From NCBI RefSeq assembly GCF_933775445.1, contig NC_065875.1:4725001-4789000 (forward strand): a stretch of 64,000 nucleotides of DNA. Direction: 5' to 3'. Below the pieces are notes generated by a model. It was not told the origin of the DNA. It saw only the letters and a program-made list of their open reading frames with translations, and did not search any database. Source of the DNA: Argentina anserina (lineage: Eukaryota; Streptophyta; Magnoliopsida; Rosales; Rosaceae). Of the stretch, positions 25,883 to 38,256 are shown in pieces (the stretch's first letter is position 1; every line of letters begins with the position of its first letter). A program made the translations under genes and the position numbers.

Positions 25883-26515
25883 TTGTAGATTATTACATAT
25901 TGAATATACAATTAAATAATATCCTTTTTTACATGTTGTAAGTTGTATGAAGACATTGCATAAAATTGAAGATCTTGAGTTTGCTTCATTGTAATAGTTT
26001 TGCCAAATTAGTATCTGAAATTCTCTCGTCCATTAGATCTAATTTAATTAATCATATGAGTGTTTTAGTGAACTATAGAGGTAAAACAAGTAAGATAAAT
26101 AAGGGAGAAAACCTTATGTACCCATTTCCTATCCCCTTCCCTTAAATTTTAACATTGTCACTTCTTGCCTACTCAGCTTAATAGCCTCTAACCTCATGTT
26201 AAGCCATCCCAAGTTCATTAATTGGACCTCATTTTTCAAAATCAATCATGTTTCTAGTTCTCATTCCGGAGGAAAGAGGAATGACTCATTCCTTTTCTTA
26301 TTCATTCTCTTTCCCATTGCTCCTCAAAGCAATTCAACCTTAGTAAACACCCCCAATTGACCAAACGTCAATTGAAAAAGGAAGATGATTGGAACGGGTC
26401 AACCCGACCCGAATACCCACAAACAAATACATAAGTCACTTCCTCTTGGCGACTCTCATATTTCAGACTCTACCAAACGCAGCACAAAGCAAGGCTTCCC
26501 AGAAAACGATCGAAA
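25883..26515. other. Upstream region of prefoldin 1
   Basis: An AT-rich intergenic stretch with the promoter and 5' UTR of the prefoldin gene at its right end. No other gene is seen. Confidence 0.4.
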
Positions 26516-28713
26516 ATGGCCGACGAAGCCAACAGAGCTGTAAGCCCCTCTTTCATCTTTCTCTCCATACCTTCCGGTTTCTTTACTTGCTAGATACTTA
26601 ACCAGATATCAATGTTTCACAGGCGTTCATGGAGATTCAAGGTCGCATGATCGAGCTCACCGCCAAACTCAAGCAGGTTCCTTTTTTTTGTGTGACCCAC
26701 TTGTATACTTAGTATACGGTGAAACCCAGAACTGATTGGTGTTGTATTGAAATGGGTTTTCAGGTGCAGAACCAGATGCGAAACAAAGAAGGAGAAAAGA
26801 AACGTGCTTTTCTAACCCTAGAGGAGATTCGACCTTTGCCTGAAGACGCTAATACTTACAAATCTATTGGTAACTTCACTTTTAATGTCCCAAGTTTTAA
26901 TCTTTTCCCTAATAAAATTACACCCTTTTGTTTCTTTGGGTTGTTTTGATTTGAATATGATGGTTTTGTTGGGATTTCAATCTGTTTTGCAGGAAGAACG
27001 TGAGTTTCGGATTGCTCTCTCGTTTTTGTTGAATGGAAAACAGGAGTTGTTGATTTAATGAGGTATCTTATATATGCAATTGATGAAATGGTGTGATGAG
27101 CTCTGTTGTTTATGGTGGACAGATTTGTTTTAGAGCCCAAGTCGGTGTTGGTAGATGAACAGGAACAGAAGCTCAAGGACAGTGAGACTGCAATTGCCTC
27201 ACTACAGGTGCTCTCCCCCTTGTACATTTTCAATCTTTAATGTACTATTTGGGAGACGCCACTAGCTAGTTTAGATGTTAATAGTGAACCAAACTTGTGT
27301 GTTTGTTGTATTGGAAATAAGTAACCTATGTGACTTGGACGGGAAAAACTCACATTAATTCACCTGTTGCCCCTCATTTACAAACTTTCTTTGCATGATT
27401 AATCTCTTCCTTGAAAGATTGCTTTTTGTATTGTGGAACCTATTGAGCAATTTGTGCCGTTTCTTTCTGCAATGTCAAACGGCATTATTAATCAATCGAT
27501 CACATTTTTGAAAATTTCACTCAATTTCTTTAGTACATTTTATATTATACTTTTGAGAGTGATGGATTGTATATTATACTTTCTCATAGATTCAATTTCT
27601 TTAGTATGTATTATAGTACAAGGTCAATCTTTGTTTCTTGGATACTTTTATGCTGTTCAACTTGGTTTCCCCTGAACGTGTACGCTGAGACATCGCTTAT
27701 AAGAAGCTTATAAAAAACATTTTATGAATAGGAGGTTTGTCCAGGAGTTAGGATAAGATGAAACTTCATAAATTTGTGCCCTCAAGACATCTTGTCAATT
27801 GTTCAAGGGTTGGCATCTCATGAAAATAATTTTTGTTTTTAGAAATGTGGAGATTCTTAATTGCTGTTCCATAACTAAGGGTCTCTCTCTGTGCACACGT
27901 AGGAGTTCCTGTAGAATCCTGATTTAAACTACGTGATGGAACGTATCTTCAATCAAGTTTTCAATTTAGCTTCACTGTGTATAAATTCCTTATCCTTGTT
28001 TCCCCCAAGCACACCCTGATTTAAGCCATGTGATGGATTAAATCTTCTCAATTAAGTTTTCAGTTTTGTTAGCTTCACTATATATAAGTTCCTAATCTTT
28101 TTCCCCCAAAGTTCTTGTCCAACCTTCTATAAATCTCTTTACCTAATCAAACAATAATGTGAACAATGCATGAATCGTGTTCAGGACTTTGATCATTAAA
28201 TCCCAAACTGTCATTTTTTGTGTTTTCATGGAAATGCTTGAGGTGAGAGAGAGCGAAATTAAATAGAAAAGCTAGTGGAATTTCCGTGGGATTGACTGGT
28301 TCAAGGTTAAGGTGGAAAAACAATCTTCGATAATGTTGGAGAAAAGCAAGTGGTGGGTTGCAGGATTTATTTTTGTAGAACTTTTTGGTTGAAGATTTTT
28401 TTAGTGCTTTAGCTTGTTAAATGTTCAACAATTGCATTTATGTACGATGAAAGAAACTTGTTTCTGATAAGGAAGGGAAATTCTAGAATGTTATTTGTTG
28501 ATTGTTTTTTTGTTAAAACTCGACACTGCTAAATTTTGAAAGATAATATTTCTGCTTTTCTTGTCTGTCTGCGCATTGATTTTCTCTGCTGTTCGACAGA
28601 CCTCAAAGGAATACATTGAGAAACAGATTGGAGAGGTAGAGGCCAACTTGAGGGAGCTATTGAACCAGGATCCAGGTATTGCGCGTCAGATAATGTCCAT
28701 GACCGTAATGTAA
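26516..28713 (+). CDS. PFD1: Prefoldin subunit 1, 6 exons, 129 aa
   Basis: A beta-type subunit of the hexameric prefoldin co-chaperone, which delivers nascent actin and tubulin to the CCT chaperonin. Exons: 26516-26539, 26623-26676, 26764-26869, 26993-26999, 27123-27207, 28600-28713. The protein begins MADEANRA, runs through an N-terminal helix (FMEIQGRMIELTAKLKQ), a central beta-hairpin around GRTFVLEP, and a C-terminal coiled-coil helix (TSKEYIEKQIGEVEANLREL). It ends in RQIMSMTVM. Length matches the 128-aa Arabidopsis protein. Exon 4 is only 7 nt and is needed to keep the frame through GRT. The last intron is about 1.4 kb. From memory the Arabidopsis orthologue is At2g07340. Confidence 0.93.
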
Positions 28714-29261
28714 ACATTCAAAGTGATGCAACTGTTCAAATTCTTCAGTCTTCTGCCGTGAATTCGTTTTGTTTCATTTGTACAAGACATGAAATTTGTA
28801 GAATTAAATGGTTTTCTATCTGCTGCTACCTTCTTGACCACTGGGTATATTCTTAGCAAGTGAATGAAGCTTTTTTGCTTAAAAATACATCACTTTTGTA
28901 TTACTTTATAAGATGTCAAAGTAAGAAAGAACGGCTCACTCATTCATGTTCTAATGCAAATTGTATTCTTAGACATTATCGTGCTCACAACTTCCCGAGT
29001 GCCAGAAAATTGTTGAGTCTGAAATTACTCGTTCTTATATTAGTATATGAACGTATTGGAAAAGGTTGCAAGAGATTGATCACTCGGAAGGAGGGTTTCT
29101 AACTTGAGCAAGAGACCAAATGCAAAACCAAGGGAAAAAATCCAATGTTTAGATCACCATTGAAGGACGATAATTGCAACAAATTAGTCCATTATATGGT
29201 TCTCAACTATTTAAATCCTTAACGACAAATTTTATTGAACATGCATCAAGGTTGCTTAGTA
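28714..29261. other. 3' flank of prefoldin 1
   Basis: Probable 3' UTR and intergenic DNA. The frame 28860-29102 (+) has no recognisable domain. Confidence 0.4.
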
Positions 29262-29631
29262 CTAGTCACTTGCTTGGCGTGGACTGGCCGTAGGACTGAT
29301 GGTCTTCTTGTTCCAGGGATAGCACAGATCAAATTGCTTGGTCTGATCTTGGTACCTGCATGAAACGGTGGGTTTGATTCTCCATGTACAATGATCGCAC
29401 CCATCCCTCAAGTGTTCATATATGTCGAACCACTCAATGTGGAAAGGTCACACAAAGCTACAATAGAACAGCGTTCCGGCGAAAGCGGCCGGTTTGAAAT
29501 TAAATCCATAGGTTGCATTTCTGTGAAGCTGATGGACGCCGTGATCATCGTCCTTGGATCTACAGTAAGAACATCCGAAGGGGGATCCAGTCATCCAGAT
29601 AATTGATAATCTCCACATGAATAGTGTTCCA
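29262..29631 (-). pseudogene. S1 self-incompatibility-like (SPH) protein pseudogene
   Basis: Read on the minus strand, this encodes the core of the plant self-incompatibility S1/S-protein-homologue fold: HVEIINYLDDWIPL, then CRSKDDDHGVHQL, FNFKPAAFAGTLFYCSF, WFDIYEHLRDG and KQFDLCYPW. Two lesions are visible. A one-base frame change lies between the first strand and CRSKDDD. A TGA stands where the family has the Trp of SF-x-W-P, after LFYCSFV. The remaining frame stops at TAG 29262-29264. Functional family members are small secreted Cys-containing proteins of about 130-150 aa. No intact signal peptide could be joined upstream. Confidence 0.78.
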
Positions 29632-30820
29632 GACTTCCAGTTAATAGCCTCGCAGGTAATTATGAGTGCAAAAACGTGCCATGTGACGGTCACTGGAGTT
29701 ATCTTCGTAAATTTCAAGTGAGAAATATTTGGTTTCCGGGATCAATTTATAGGGGACAAAAGCTTTAGCTATTCTGTTAATTATGTTTTGACAAATTTGT
29801 TTCCGTTTGAATACCACGCATGAATATATTTCCAGTACATGCAACTCTTTAATTGGTTTCTATCGAGACTTTCCAAATTTCTCATTTGACCTCTTATGAT
29901 CTTCCAACTATCCAATTTCATATTTTTTCCTCAATTGGTTGTGAAAAGATTGTAGCTGCCAAATATGCAATTATTTTAGTTTGAAACATGTATATATTTG
30001 CAGCTTCAGTTCATTTAGCTTCGTCATGAAAAATATTAGGTGAACCACATTTTTGGCTATTTTGGGTACGTCAATGCAGACTCGTCCAATTATCTTCTCT
30101 CTATTACCTCTTTTCTCAAATTTTAGGGGAAACTCCAATTGAGAGTGCAGAAGCCTGAACCTGATTTACGATAGCAATCAATCAGACGACCAATGAAGTA
30201 TGAAAATTGACTACTTAAGAAACTTAGTTAACGATTAAATCTCATCGCTTGTACTCCGGCCAATTACCAAAATAAATTTTCAATTTATCTAAAACATGTA
30301 CTGTATGCATAAAAGAAGAACGGCCAAATTGGACAGAAGTTCTTCTGGATTCCTAGTGTCTTACGGACGTATGGCTCAGATATCAAACCAAAGTTAACAT
30401 TTTTGTTCTGAGTTGATTTTCTTGTTTTAATCACCGCTCTTCAAATTGACTGCAATCAAACCATATTCTACAGCTAATTAGTACGTTACATAACATGTAG
30501 CCAAAGTCTGAAAAATATATATATAGCAAAATATTACTAGCTGCCAGAAACTCAAAGACAAAGTGATATGTAATATACAGCGTAGCAGGTCGATCACGTA
30601 TATGCATCTGCAAGAACCTGTTGCCCCCGGAAAGATACCAACAAAATCTATATGTAACCTCTTCCAAAGTTCCAAGCATATTATTCCATATTACCAACTC
30701 ATCAGGATAGCAATGATCCTTTAACAATGGAGTAGCTGATCATCATAATCCATTTAAATCTGGAAATGCAACTTAACTTTACCACTATTTTATATCTTTG
30801 TGGTTGTAGTATACACGCAT
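29632..30820. other. Intergenic region before alpha-galactosidase
   Basis: AT-rich sequence without a supportable gene. The frames at 30431-30727 (-) have no domain. Confidence 0.4.
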
Positions 30821-30821
30821 G

Positions 30822-30822
30822 T

Positions 30823-30855
<33 letters not shown>

Positions 30856-30937
30856 TATTAAACTACGTACTGCAGCGAAAAATAATGATGATCGACCTTT
30901 AATTAGAATATAATGTATATATATATATATATATATA
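30822..30937. repeat. (GA)n and (TA)n microsatellites upstream of alpha-galactosidase
   Basis: A GA-dinucleotide tract with one AA interruption covers about 30822-30855. A TA tract covers about 30915-30937, ending some 70 bp before the alpha-galactosidase start codon. The TA tract may contain the TATA element, but I cannot choose a position. GA repeats near plant promoters can bind GAGA-binding (BBR/BPC) proteins, which is inference here. Confidence 0.8.
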
Positions 30938-31007
30938 GATTGTTCAGATTTGATCATTGAGTTGTATAATTCCTTCAATACTGGATAGCGAGGAGCTAGC
31001 TTCTGAT

Positions 31008-34000
31008 ATGGTCATGGCAGCATCTCCTTGGTTATGTGCTTGGCAGCTGCAGGCTGCTTTGGTGGCGATATGCATTTCTTTCGTGTTGAATACCAAAGGC
31101 GCGATTGCTGCTCGGCAGTTAGTGATCGAGAGATCCAGTACCGTACAGGATCATTATAGGAGGACCCTCATAGACAATGGACTAGGTTTAACACCACCTA
31201 TGGGGTAAGTTGCGAAGATATGCTCATTTTCGCATGAATATGCTTGGTGATCTGTTTGGTTTTGACACATGAGTTTTTGTACTAAGATGCTTTGATGCAT
31301 GATTGGTGAGCAGATGGAATAGTTGGAATCACTTCAACTGTCACATAGAGGAAAACTTGATTAGAGAAACTGGTACTTGGTTCATCATTTTGAATATTTC
31401 TACTAACAAAGTCTCTAAATATACATGTAAAGAAACTTGTACTTAATTGAAACTTTTCTACAGCGGACTCGATGGTGTCAACAGGTCTTGCTGCACTTGG
31501 CTACGAATATATAAATTTAGGTATATGTTACTTTGCAGCCCTTAAAGCTTCGCAAAATCGAGTAAATGAAGAGCTTCAATGCATAGTTAACCCATGGTTT
31601 AGTAACTACGTACTTCTGTTTTCCTCATTAATTAGATGATTGCTGGGCTGAGCTTGATCGAGATTCTGAGGTACGTACGTACTTTCAATAAAATCTTAAA
31701 CTTCATAAGTTCATATATACATTTTTTATATATATGCTTAGCTGCTTACGTATATATATCTCTCAGCTTACAATTTCACATTGAGGACAATTTTTGCAGG
31801 GAAATTTCGTTCCTAAAGCTTCAGCATTTCCTTCTGGACTCAAGGCTTTAGCAGATTATGTCCACAGCAAAGGGCTGAAGCTTGGGATTTACTCTGATGC
31901 GGGGTAAATATTATGGTCTCTACCGATTACATTTCCATCTGTGTCATTACTCATTACCTAACATATCCCTCTTTATTTAGAGAAACAGATGATTTTCCAT
32001 TCGGCACTCCAATCATTCAATTACATTTCAGCTGGCTAACTAGCTAGCTAAGAATATATGTTAGCGAAATTTTGTGCATGGTAAAGTCTTAGTGTAATTA
32101 ACAAATTAATTACCAGAGATCTTCTAGAGCAAATTCAATATATATATATACACATATATATATACACACACACACACAGTTGTACGTCATCTATTCATCT
32201 CTAATTACTTCGTGGTTTACATATACAGAACTCTAACTTGCAGTAAACAAATGCCCGGATCACTAGGCCATGAGGAACAAGATGCACAAACTTTTGCCTC
32301 TTGGGTATGAACTATCTTAGTTTCTGGCTCAGAATTATTTATACTATTAATAACCGAAATTGGGTATGTCAACTAATTAAAACGCCTATGAAATTACATG
32401 AAGACTCTTATATCATATGTTATTTTAAAATAAGATTATATAATTCGAGAATAAAAAGATAAAAGTTAAAATAAGAATAAATAAAAATTTATCTCGAGAT
32501 AACTTCCCTATAACCGCCCCCACTTCCTCTGCACACATGTAGTGGGGGGTGGTTGCTAGTATTATATACTGAATAAAAAAGAATAGAAGGTAAAGTTGTA
32601 AGAAAAAAAAAACTCACCCATCTAATCATCAATTCACTTACTATTTTCTCAACTATAAACACACATAATTAGGACAAAAATATTAAGAAACTATGTATCT
32701 TGTTATGAATAATTAATACTCGATCTGTTTATATATGTGTGTGTGTGTGTGTTGGTTTAACCAATTCAATGAATTTCACTAATGACAAATTAAAATGTCT
32801 TTATAAATAGGGAATTGACTACTTAAAGTATGATAATTGTCATAGTACCGGTACAAGTCCTAAGGAAAGGTACATGTTAATGTTATCCTTTAATTAAGTA
32901 CTTGATGATCATTTTATGTAATTAAATTAGTTACTTAATTGTACTAATGTGGTGATTGTATTGGCCAACAGGTATCCAGTAATGAGTAAAGCTTTGCTAA
33001 ACACCACAAGACCCATCTTCTTTTCCCTATGTGAATGGTGAGATCGACTATCATTAATTCTACAAAATTGATGTTGATGTTGATGTTGATGTTGCATGTA
33101 CGCCATGTACCAAATTGTTAAACATTATGGGTATGATCAAAACACGTACTGACGTACAATTGCAAAAATGCGTTTGACAATGTATTAAATATATATAGAC
33201 ATCAAGACAAGGACTTCTCACATCATATTCTCTGATGCCAATCTCTAGGGGAGTGGACGACCCTGCAACCTGGGCGGCGAGTGTTGGAAACAGTTGGAGA
33301 ACAACCGGAGACATAGCTGATAACTGGGATAGGTGAGAGCCATTAACTTGTACGCACACTACTACGTACGTACGTACACATCGATCGAACACACTAAGAC
33401 TAAGTACAACGGCTTGAATAAGTTGATCGATCAGCATTGTCTACATAGACATTACCCAAAAAAAAAAAGCATTGTCTACATAGACATTGTATAGGTTTTT
33501 AAATCGATCACAAGCTTAATTGGTCTTTTGAAACTTAACGTCAAATATGTATATGCTAGTATGACATCTCGTGCCGATCAGAACGACAAATGGGCATCGT
33601 ACGCTGGACCTGGAGGATGGAATGGTAATATATAATCTCTGAAATTTAATTATCTGAGTATAAGATTAGGGTTTATTTTTGCGTGATAGCTAGATATAGG
33701 AAGAAAACAGAATATATAAACCTAATGATTGACATGCATGCATTTCTTTAATTATACTAGATCCTGACATGCTTGAAGTTGGAAATGGAGGTATGACTGA
33801 GGAGGAATATCGTGCGCATTTTAGTATCTGGGCATTAGCTAAGGTAACACGACGAACACATAGCAAATAATTCACTTACCTGCCTATCTACAAGCTTTCT
33901 GTATAATAATGTGGAACATGTCACGCTGAACAGGCTCCTCTGCTTATTGGGTGTGATATTCGATCAATGGACGATGCTACTCTTAATCTGTTAAGCAACA

Positions 34001-34692
34001 AGGAGGTTATTGCAGTTAATCAAGGTGAGAGATTTCAAAATGTTTCTAAATGGGAAAAACAAAAACAGCAACAAGAACAATATCTCCATGTATTTGGATC
34101 CTAATTAAGTATTTATTTCACTAATATTATCCCTTTTTTTTAAACCGAACACTAATATTATCTATAAACAGACAAACTAGGAGCACAAGGAAAACAAGTT
34201 ACGAGTGGTACCGATTTGCAGGTAATTAGTAATTGATTTATACTCCTCTAGATTACTTGCGCAATGATAGGATTAATTCATTTTGCATATATAATTTCAG
34301 TAATAAGGTGTTTGAAGGCAGTTCAAGTACGGGTGATATGATTAAGTGATTAACTAAATTTTGTTTTGAATATTGTTATACATTTTTGCAAAAATTTTAC
34401 TGACATGTGAAGAATTTTGAAGTTCCCAATGAGTAGAACTACGTAAGTTTGCAAACGCAAACATATAAATTTATGATTTAAGCATCAGTTATTTTTTTCT
34501 TAAAAAAAATTGAGTTTTATATAAGAGCGAAAATTGTTGCAGGTTTGGGCAGGCCCTCTGAGTGATAACAGGGTAGCATTAGTACTGTGGAACAGAGGTC
34601 CTTCTAAAACTACGGTCACTGCTCATTGGTCAGATATAGGCCTTGAACCAACAACGGTTGTCAAAGCAAGAGATTTATGGGAGGTCAGGCAC

Positions 34693-34752
<60 letters not shown>

Positions 34753-34910
34753 GAACCAATTGCCTCAAGCTCTTACATATGTCATATCTCATAATATATA
34801 ATCTGTTTATTTGGATCATGCAGCATTCAGTTGAATCACCAGTTAGTGAAAAACTCTCTGCTGATCTTGAGTCTCATGCTTGCAAGATGTACGTACTCAC
34901 TCCCAAGTGA
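31008..34910 (+). CDS. Alpha-galactosidase, glycoside hydrolase family 27, 15 exons, 417 aa
   Basis: Hydrolyses terminal alpha-1,6-galactose from raffinose-type sugars, galactomannans or galactolipids, in the apoplast or vacuole. Exons: 31008-31204, 31314-31372, 31464-31520, 31636-31670, 31800-31903, 32229-32304, 32811-32869, 32972-33037, 33249-33332, 33560-33624, 33761-33843, 33934-34024, 34172-34221, 34543-34683, 34824-34910. A hydrophobic N-terminus (about residues 1-36) looks like a signal peptide. GH27 motifs follow: [35 protein letters not shown] with nucleophile Asp184, RTTGDI with acid/base Asp239, and GGWNDPDML. The 55-residue spacing of the two Asp matches rice alpha-galactosidase. 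A beta-rich C-terminal domain ends in YVLTPK. The first ATG is used; MVMAA has a second Met at residue 3. The frame is intact. Confidence 0.94.
33434..33488. repeat. 20-bp direct repeat flanking a small A-tailed insert
   Basis: GCATTGTCTACATAGACATT occurs at 33434-33453 and again at 33469-33488. Between them lie only 15 nt, ACCC followed by eleven A. The arrangement resembles a minimal retroposition footprint or a repair duplication, inside alpha-galactosidase intron 9. Confidence 0.85.
34695..34749. repeat. (TA)n microsatellite in alpha-galactosidase intron 14
   Basis: A tract of about 27 TA units starts just after the donor of intron 14. If that intron were retained, the reading frame would continue as an alternating Tyr-Ile run. 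Confidence 0.95.
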
Positions 34911-36564
34911 ATACTTCGCACCCCCACGTACACAAGATGGAGATTAGTTATTACAAAACTAGGGTTTCACTCACATTCAATAATGTGGATGTAATGTAGA
35001 GCTATAATATACTCACGGTGACTCCCTATTTTATATCATTCATAAAGTTAATTAAACAACAATTAAGTACTCAAATTTGTGCGCGTTTTGGAATATTTTG
35101 TTTGCCTTGTATAACATCTTATTTTTATACCATCGGACATAATAACTAACAAGCCTTCGATCAAGAGTGACAAGTGTTGTTTGTGGCTATTATACCAATA
35201 TATGTACTGATATATCTGAGCGTATCACTCGTTAATTTTTGGGCTTAACACAAAAAATAGTTACAATTACATGTGAGTCACCATAACGATTGAAGTAGAT
35301 ACCGAAATATATATTTGGCCTAAGTCCTTTAAAACGTACATGCAGAAAAAGAGTTTTGTTTTGATGGTCAATAATGGAACCATAACTGGTAATAAAATTA
35401 TTATAAGGTATTAGTGATTATTGTTTAAGGAGAAATTAATGTAACAATAGAGAGAAGATAAAGATGTGTCTAATAGCCCAAGTCTCATTTAGTACCGTCT
35501 CATCCCGTTTTTAAATGAAAACTTGTAATTTATATATTTTTGTGCCGAAGTATAATTTATTTATGTTGACTTATAAGTTCAAAATATTTGTGTAACGAGG
35601 ACAATTTCTAAAACTTTGACACTTCATATGCATTATAATTGTAAAAACATTATTGTTGAATGTTGATTTGTTGATAAAAATATTCTAAATTATACGTTTT
35701 TATTTAACATCTGTGATGGTGAGACTTGAGCCAATCCGTTCCGTTTTTTCCATCTCGAACTTAAAAAACTGTAAGGCCCAGCTCGATCTGGTCTCGAGTT
35801 TAAAGAGTGAGACGAGAAGTGTGATTAGCACAATCCCTTCTCATGCCCAACCGTACCATTTATAGAGGATTACAAGATATCTCTAATAGTAACAGTCAAA
35901 CTATTACTACTCGGAAAACATCATGGGCAGAATTTATTTCTATTAAAATGGGATTTTAATCTCAATGTATTATCCTTTACGTGGTGGATGTGCTTCATTT
36001 AGTCTATGATTGCTTGATTTGGATATGGATGCAAGCCAAGCCATTCATCTGTATTATGTACTTAATTGGAGCCATATAAGTTCGTTTTAGCAGTTCATGG
36101 TCTAAATTTCTCATGATTTTAAATTTAGAGAATTAGTCTAAGTTGAAATGATTCTAGACATAATTTTGAATTAGTCTCACTTGCTAATCACATGCCTCTT
36201 TTGCTTTCGGCAATTGGTTGGTGAAGCCGAAAATTGTATTCCAAGTACTAAATACTTTTGATGCAAAATGTTAAGGCGAAAATTGCACTCCAGATACTAA
36301 ATGTTTTTAATACAAATTGTTCATGGATTTATAGCGCTTACTTTTGGTTATGAATTTGATATATATAAGTTATTTACAAAACTGAGATCATACACAAAGT
36401 ATCTGTGTTCATTACATCTAAGTACTCCGGAAATAGTTGTTATTAAGTTATGGAATTGTACTGTGCTAACTAGTTCATATAAATTTTTTAGAACGATCTT
36501 ATTTAATAACAATTTTACCATAAATTCTTAATAATTATGATTACCTCTGTTTATCAAATCATTT
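34911..36564. other. Intergenic, AT-rich
   Basis: This holds the 3' flank of alpha-galactosidase followed by AT-rich DNA. No coding region is supported. Confidence 0.4.
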
Positions 36565-36994
36565 TGATATTAAGGCAGAAATATCACTTTTGTCATCAAA
36601 GTATGCTTCAATCAACACTTTGGTCATTGAATTTTTGAAAATTTCACTTTGGTCATCTAACTATACTACTCATATGTCACATTAGTCATTTTGTCTATCT
36701 TCTTTGTTATTGAATGTTAAATCATAATATGTAGGGTCATATTTGTCATTCCAATTAGAAAATAATTAAACTATTGTGCTAGAGAATAAGAAAAATTGTC
36801 ATTTGATTACTCTAATCTCCCAATTACCCTTCGAATTAACAAAGAAAAACGATGAAAATAAACAAAATGATCAATATGACATACATGTAGTAGTATAGTT
36901 TGATGATCAAAGTGAAGTTTTCAAAAATTCAATGACCAAAGTGTTGATCGAAACAAACTTCGATGACCAAAGTGATATTTCTTCCTGATATTAA
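36565..36994. mobile_element. MULE-type MITE, 412 bp, with 9-bp target duplication
   Basis: TGATATTAA stands at 36565-36573 and 36986-36994. The element between (36574-36985) begins GGCAGAAATATCACTTT, and its right end reads GGAAGAAATATCACTTT on the other strand. The inverted arms pair for roughly 130 bp, with repeated CTTTGGTCAT motifs. This is a Mutator-like, transposase-free element of a different family from the one at 25.5 kb but almost the same size. Confidence 0.9.
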
Positions 36995-38256
36995 TTATAG
37001 TCATATATTGTGTATTGAAGAAATTTAGGGCAAATGTCCAATTCTCTCTACTATTTGTATACTTTTTAGCAATAGTAGGAAAATTCATTTTCTTTAGTTG
37101 AAATCTTTTAGTCTTATTGTGATACTTTATTTATGCATAGAGTGAAAATCACTTTTGATCTTGAAAATAGAAGCAAAAATATTTTAAACAAAAAAAATTG
37201 AAATAACAAACTAATGTTACAAATAACTACAGATTTCATTTATGCCTATAGAACATATTCCTTATTATTATTTTTTATGTAAAATGATGTCTTAAGAAGA
37301 AGGCAAAATTATCAAAATACACTTCAAATTTAGCTGAAAGTGTCAATTTACACCATAAACTTACGATTCTGCCAACATACCTCCTAAACTTTGTATAAAT
37401 TGTCGATTTACATCTCATCCGTTAAATTTAACTATTTCCATTCAATTATACATCCCATCTGTAAAAATTGAAATCGGTTTCTTTTAAAGTAAAAGTCAAA
37501 AGTCATTTATACATTGGGACCTTGTGAGAAAACTGATGTCTAAAGTAATTTTTAATATCGGCCAAAAACGTATGTTTAAATTTTTTTTTATCTTAGACAT
37601 TACCCATTAATACCTCGATTTTTTTTATATTAACATTGGTCATGACATGTTAGCATAATCTTAGTAATTCATGTATGAATGATGCTTGATAATGTTATTG
37701 CAAGTTATGAGTTTTCTTAGGAGTGAAGAAGAGGAAGAAGAAGAGAGCAAAAAATGGTGAAGAAGACCAAGAAGTGTACCGGTAGCAATCTTTCAGATGT
37801 GTCTCTAAAACTTGGATGTGTTAGCCAAGGGTGACATTTATAGCTCTCATTTAGATGTGTTGCTAGAAATCTATCAGATGAATTTAATTTCACTTGGATG
37901 TCACTTGCATTCACTTGTTGTTGGATTTTGATCATAATTGAAGGATTGACAACTAATCATAGTAGTTTTTTTGGTTCAGATTAGTGATCTTTTTGGCATC
38001 TCTTGCCTGAGTTCGAAAAGGCTTTCATGAGTGCATTTTTTGGTGTTGCTTAAGCATCAGTTATTCAGTGGGGAGAAAACAGGTTAGTTGCCATGACAAG
38101 GTTGGTGATAGCTCTTTAGGGGAAGAAAAAATGATTTGATTTATAAAAAAACTAATATATATCTGGGAGTTATATTAGAAGTTGTATGAAAGAATCAGAT
38201 CAGGGGTGAGAACAGGCAAAAATTCAGGCTTAGGTTGTTTCATATAAGTAGGCAAG
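36995..38256. other. AT-rich intergenic with a possible solo MULE arm
   Basis: Around 37304-37480 the sequence has the look of a single terminal arm of a Mutator-like MITE (short motifs such as GTCAATTTACACC and GTCGATTTACATC). I found no inverted partner. The frame 37717-37935 (-) is not recognisable. Confidence 0.3.

Noticed and set aside
26856..27233. 125-codon minus-strand frame
   Set aside because: Antisense of prefoldin 1 exons and introns.
34534..34910. Frames containing long Tyr-Ile runs
   Set aside because: They are produced by the TA microsatellite in intron 14 of alpha-galactosidase.
37304..37480. A third MULE MITE
   Set aside because: Only one arm-like sequence could be seen; no inverted partner and no target duplication.
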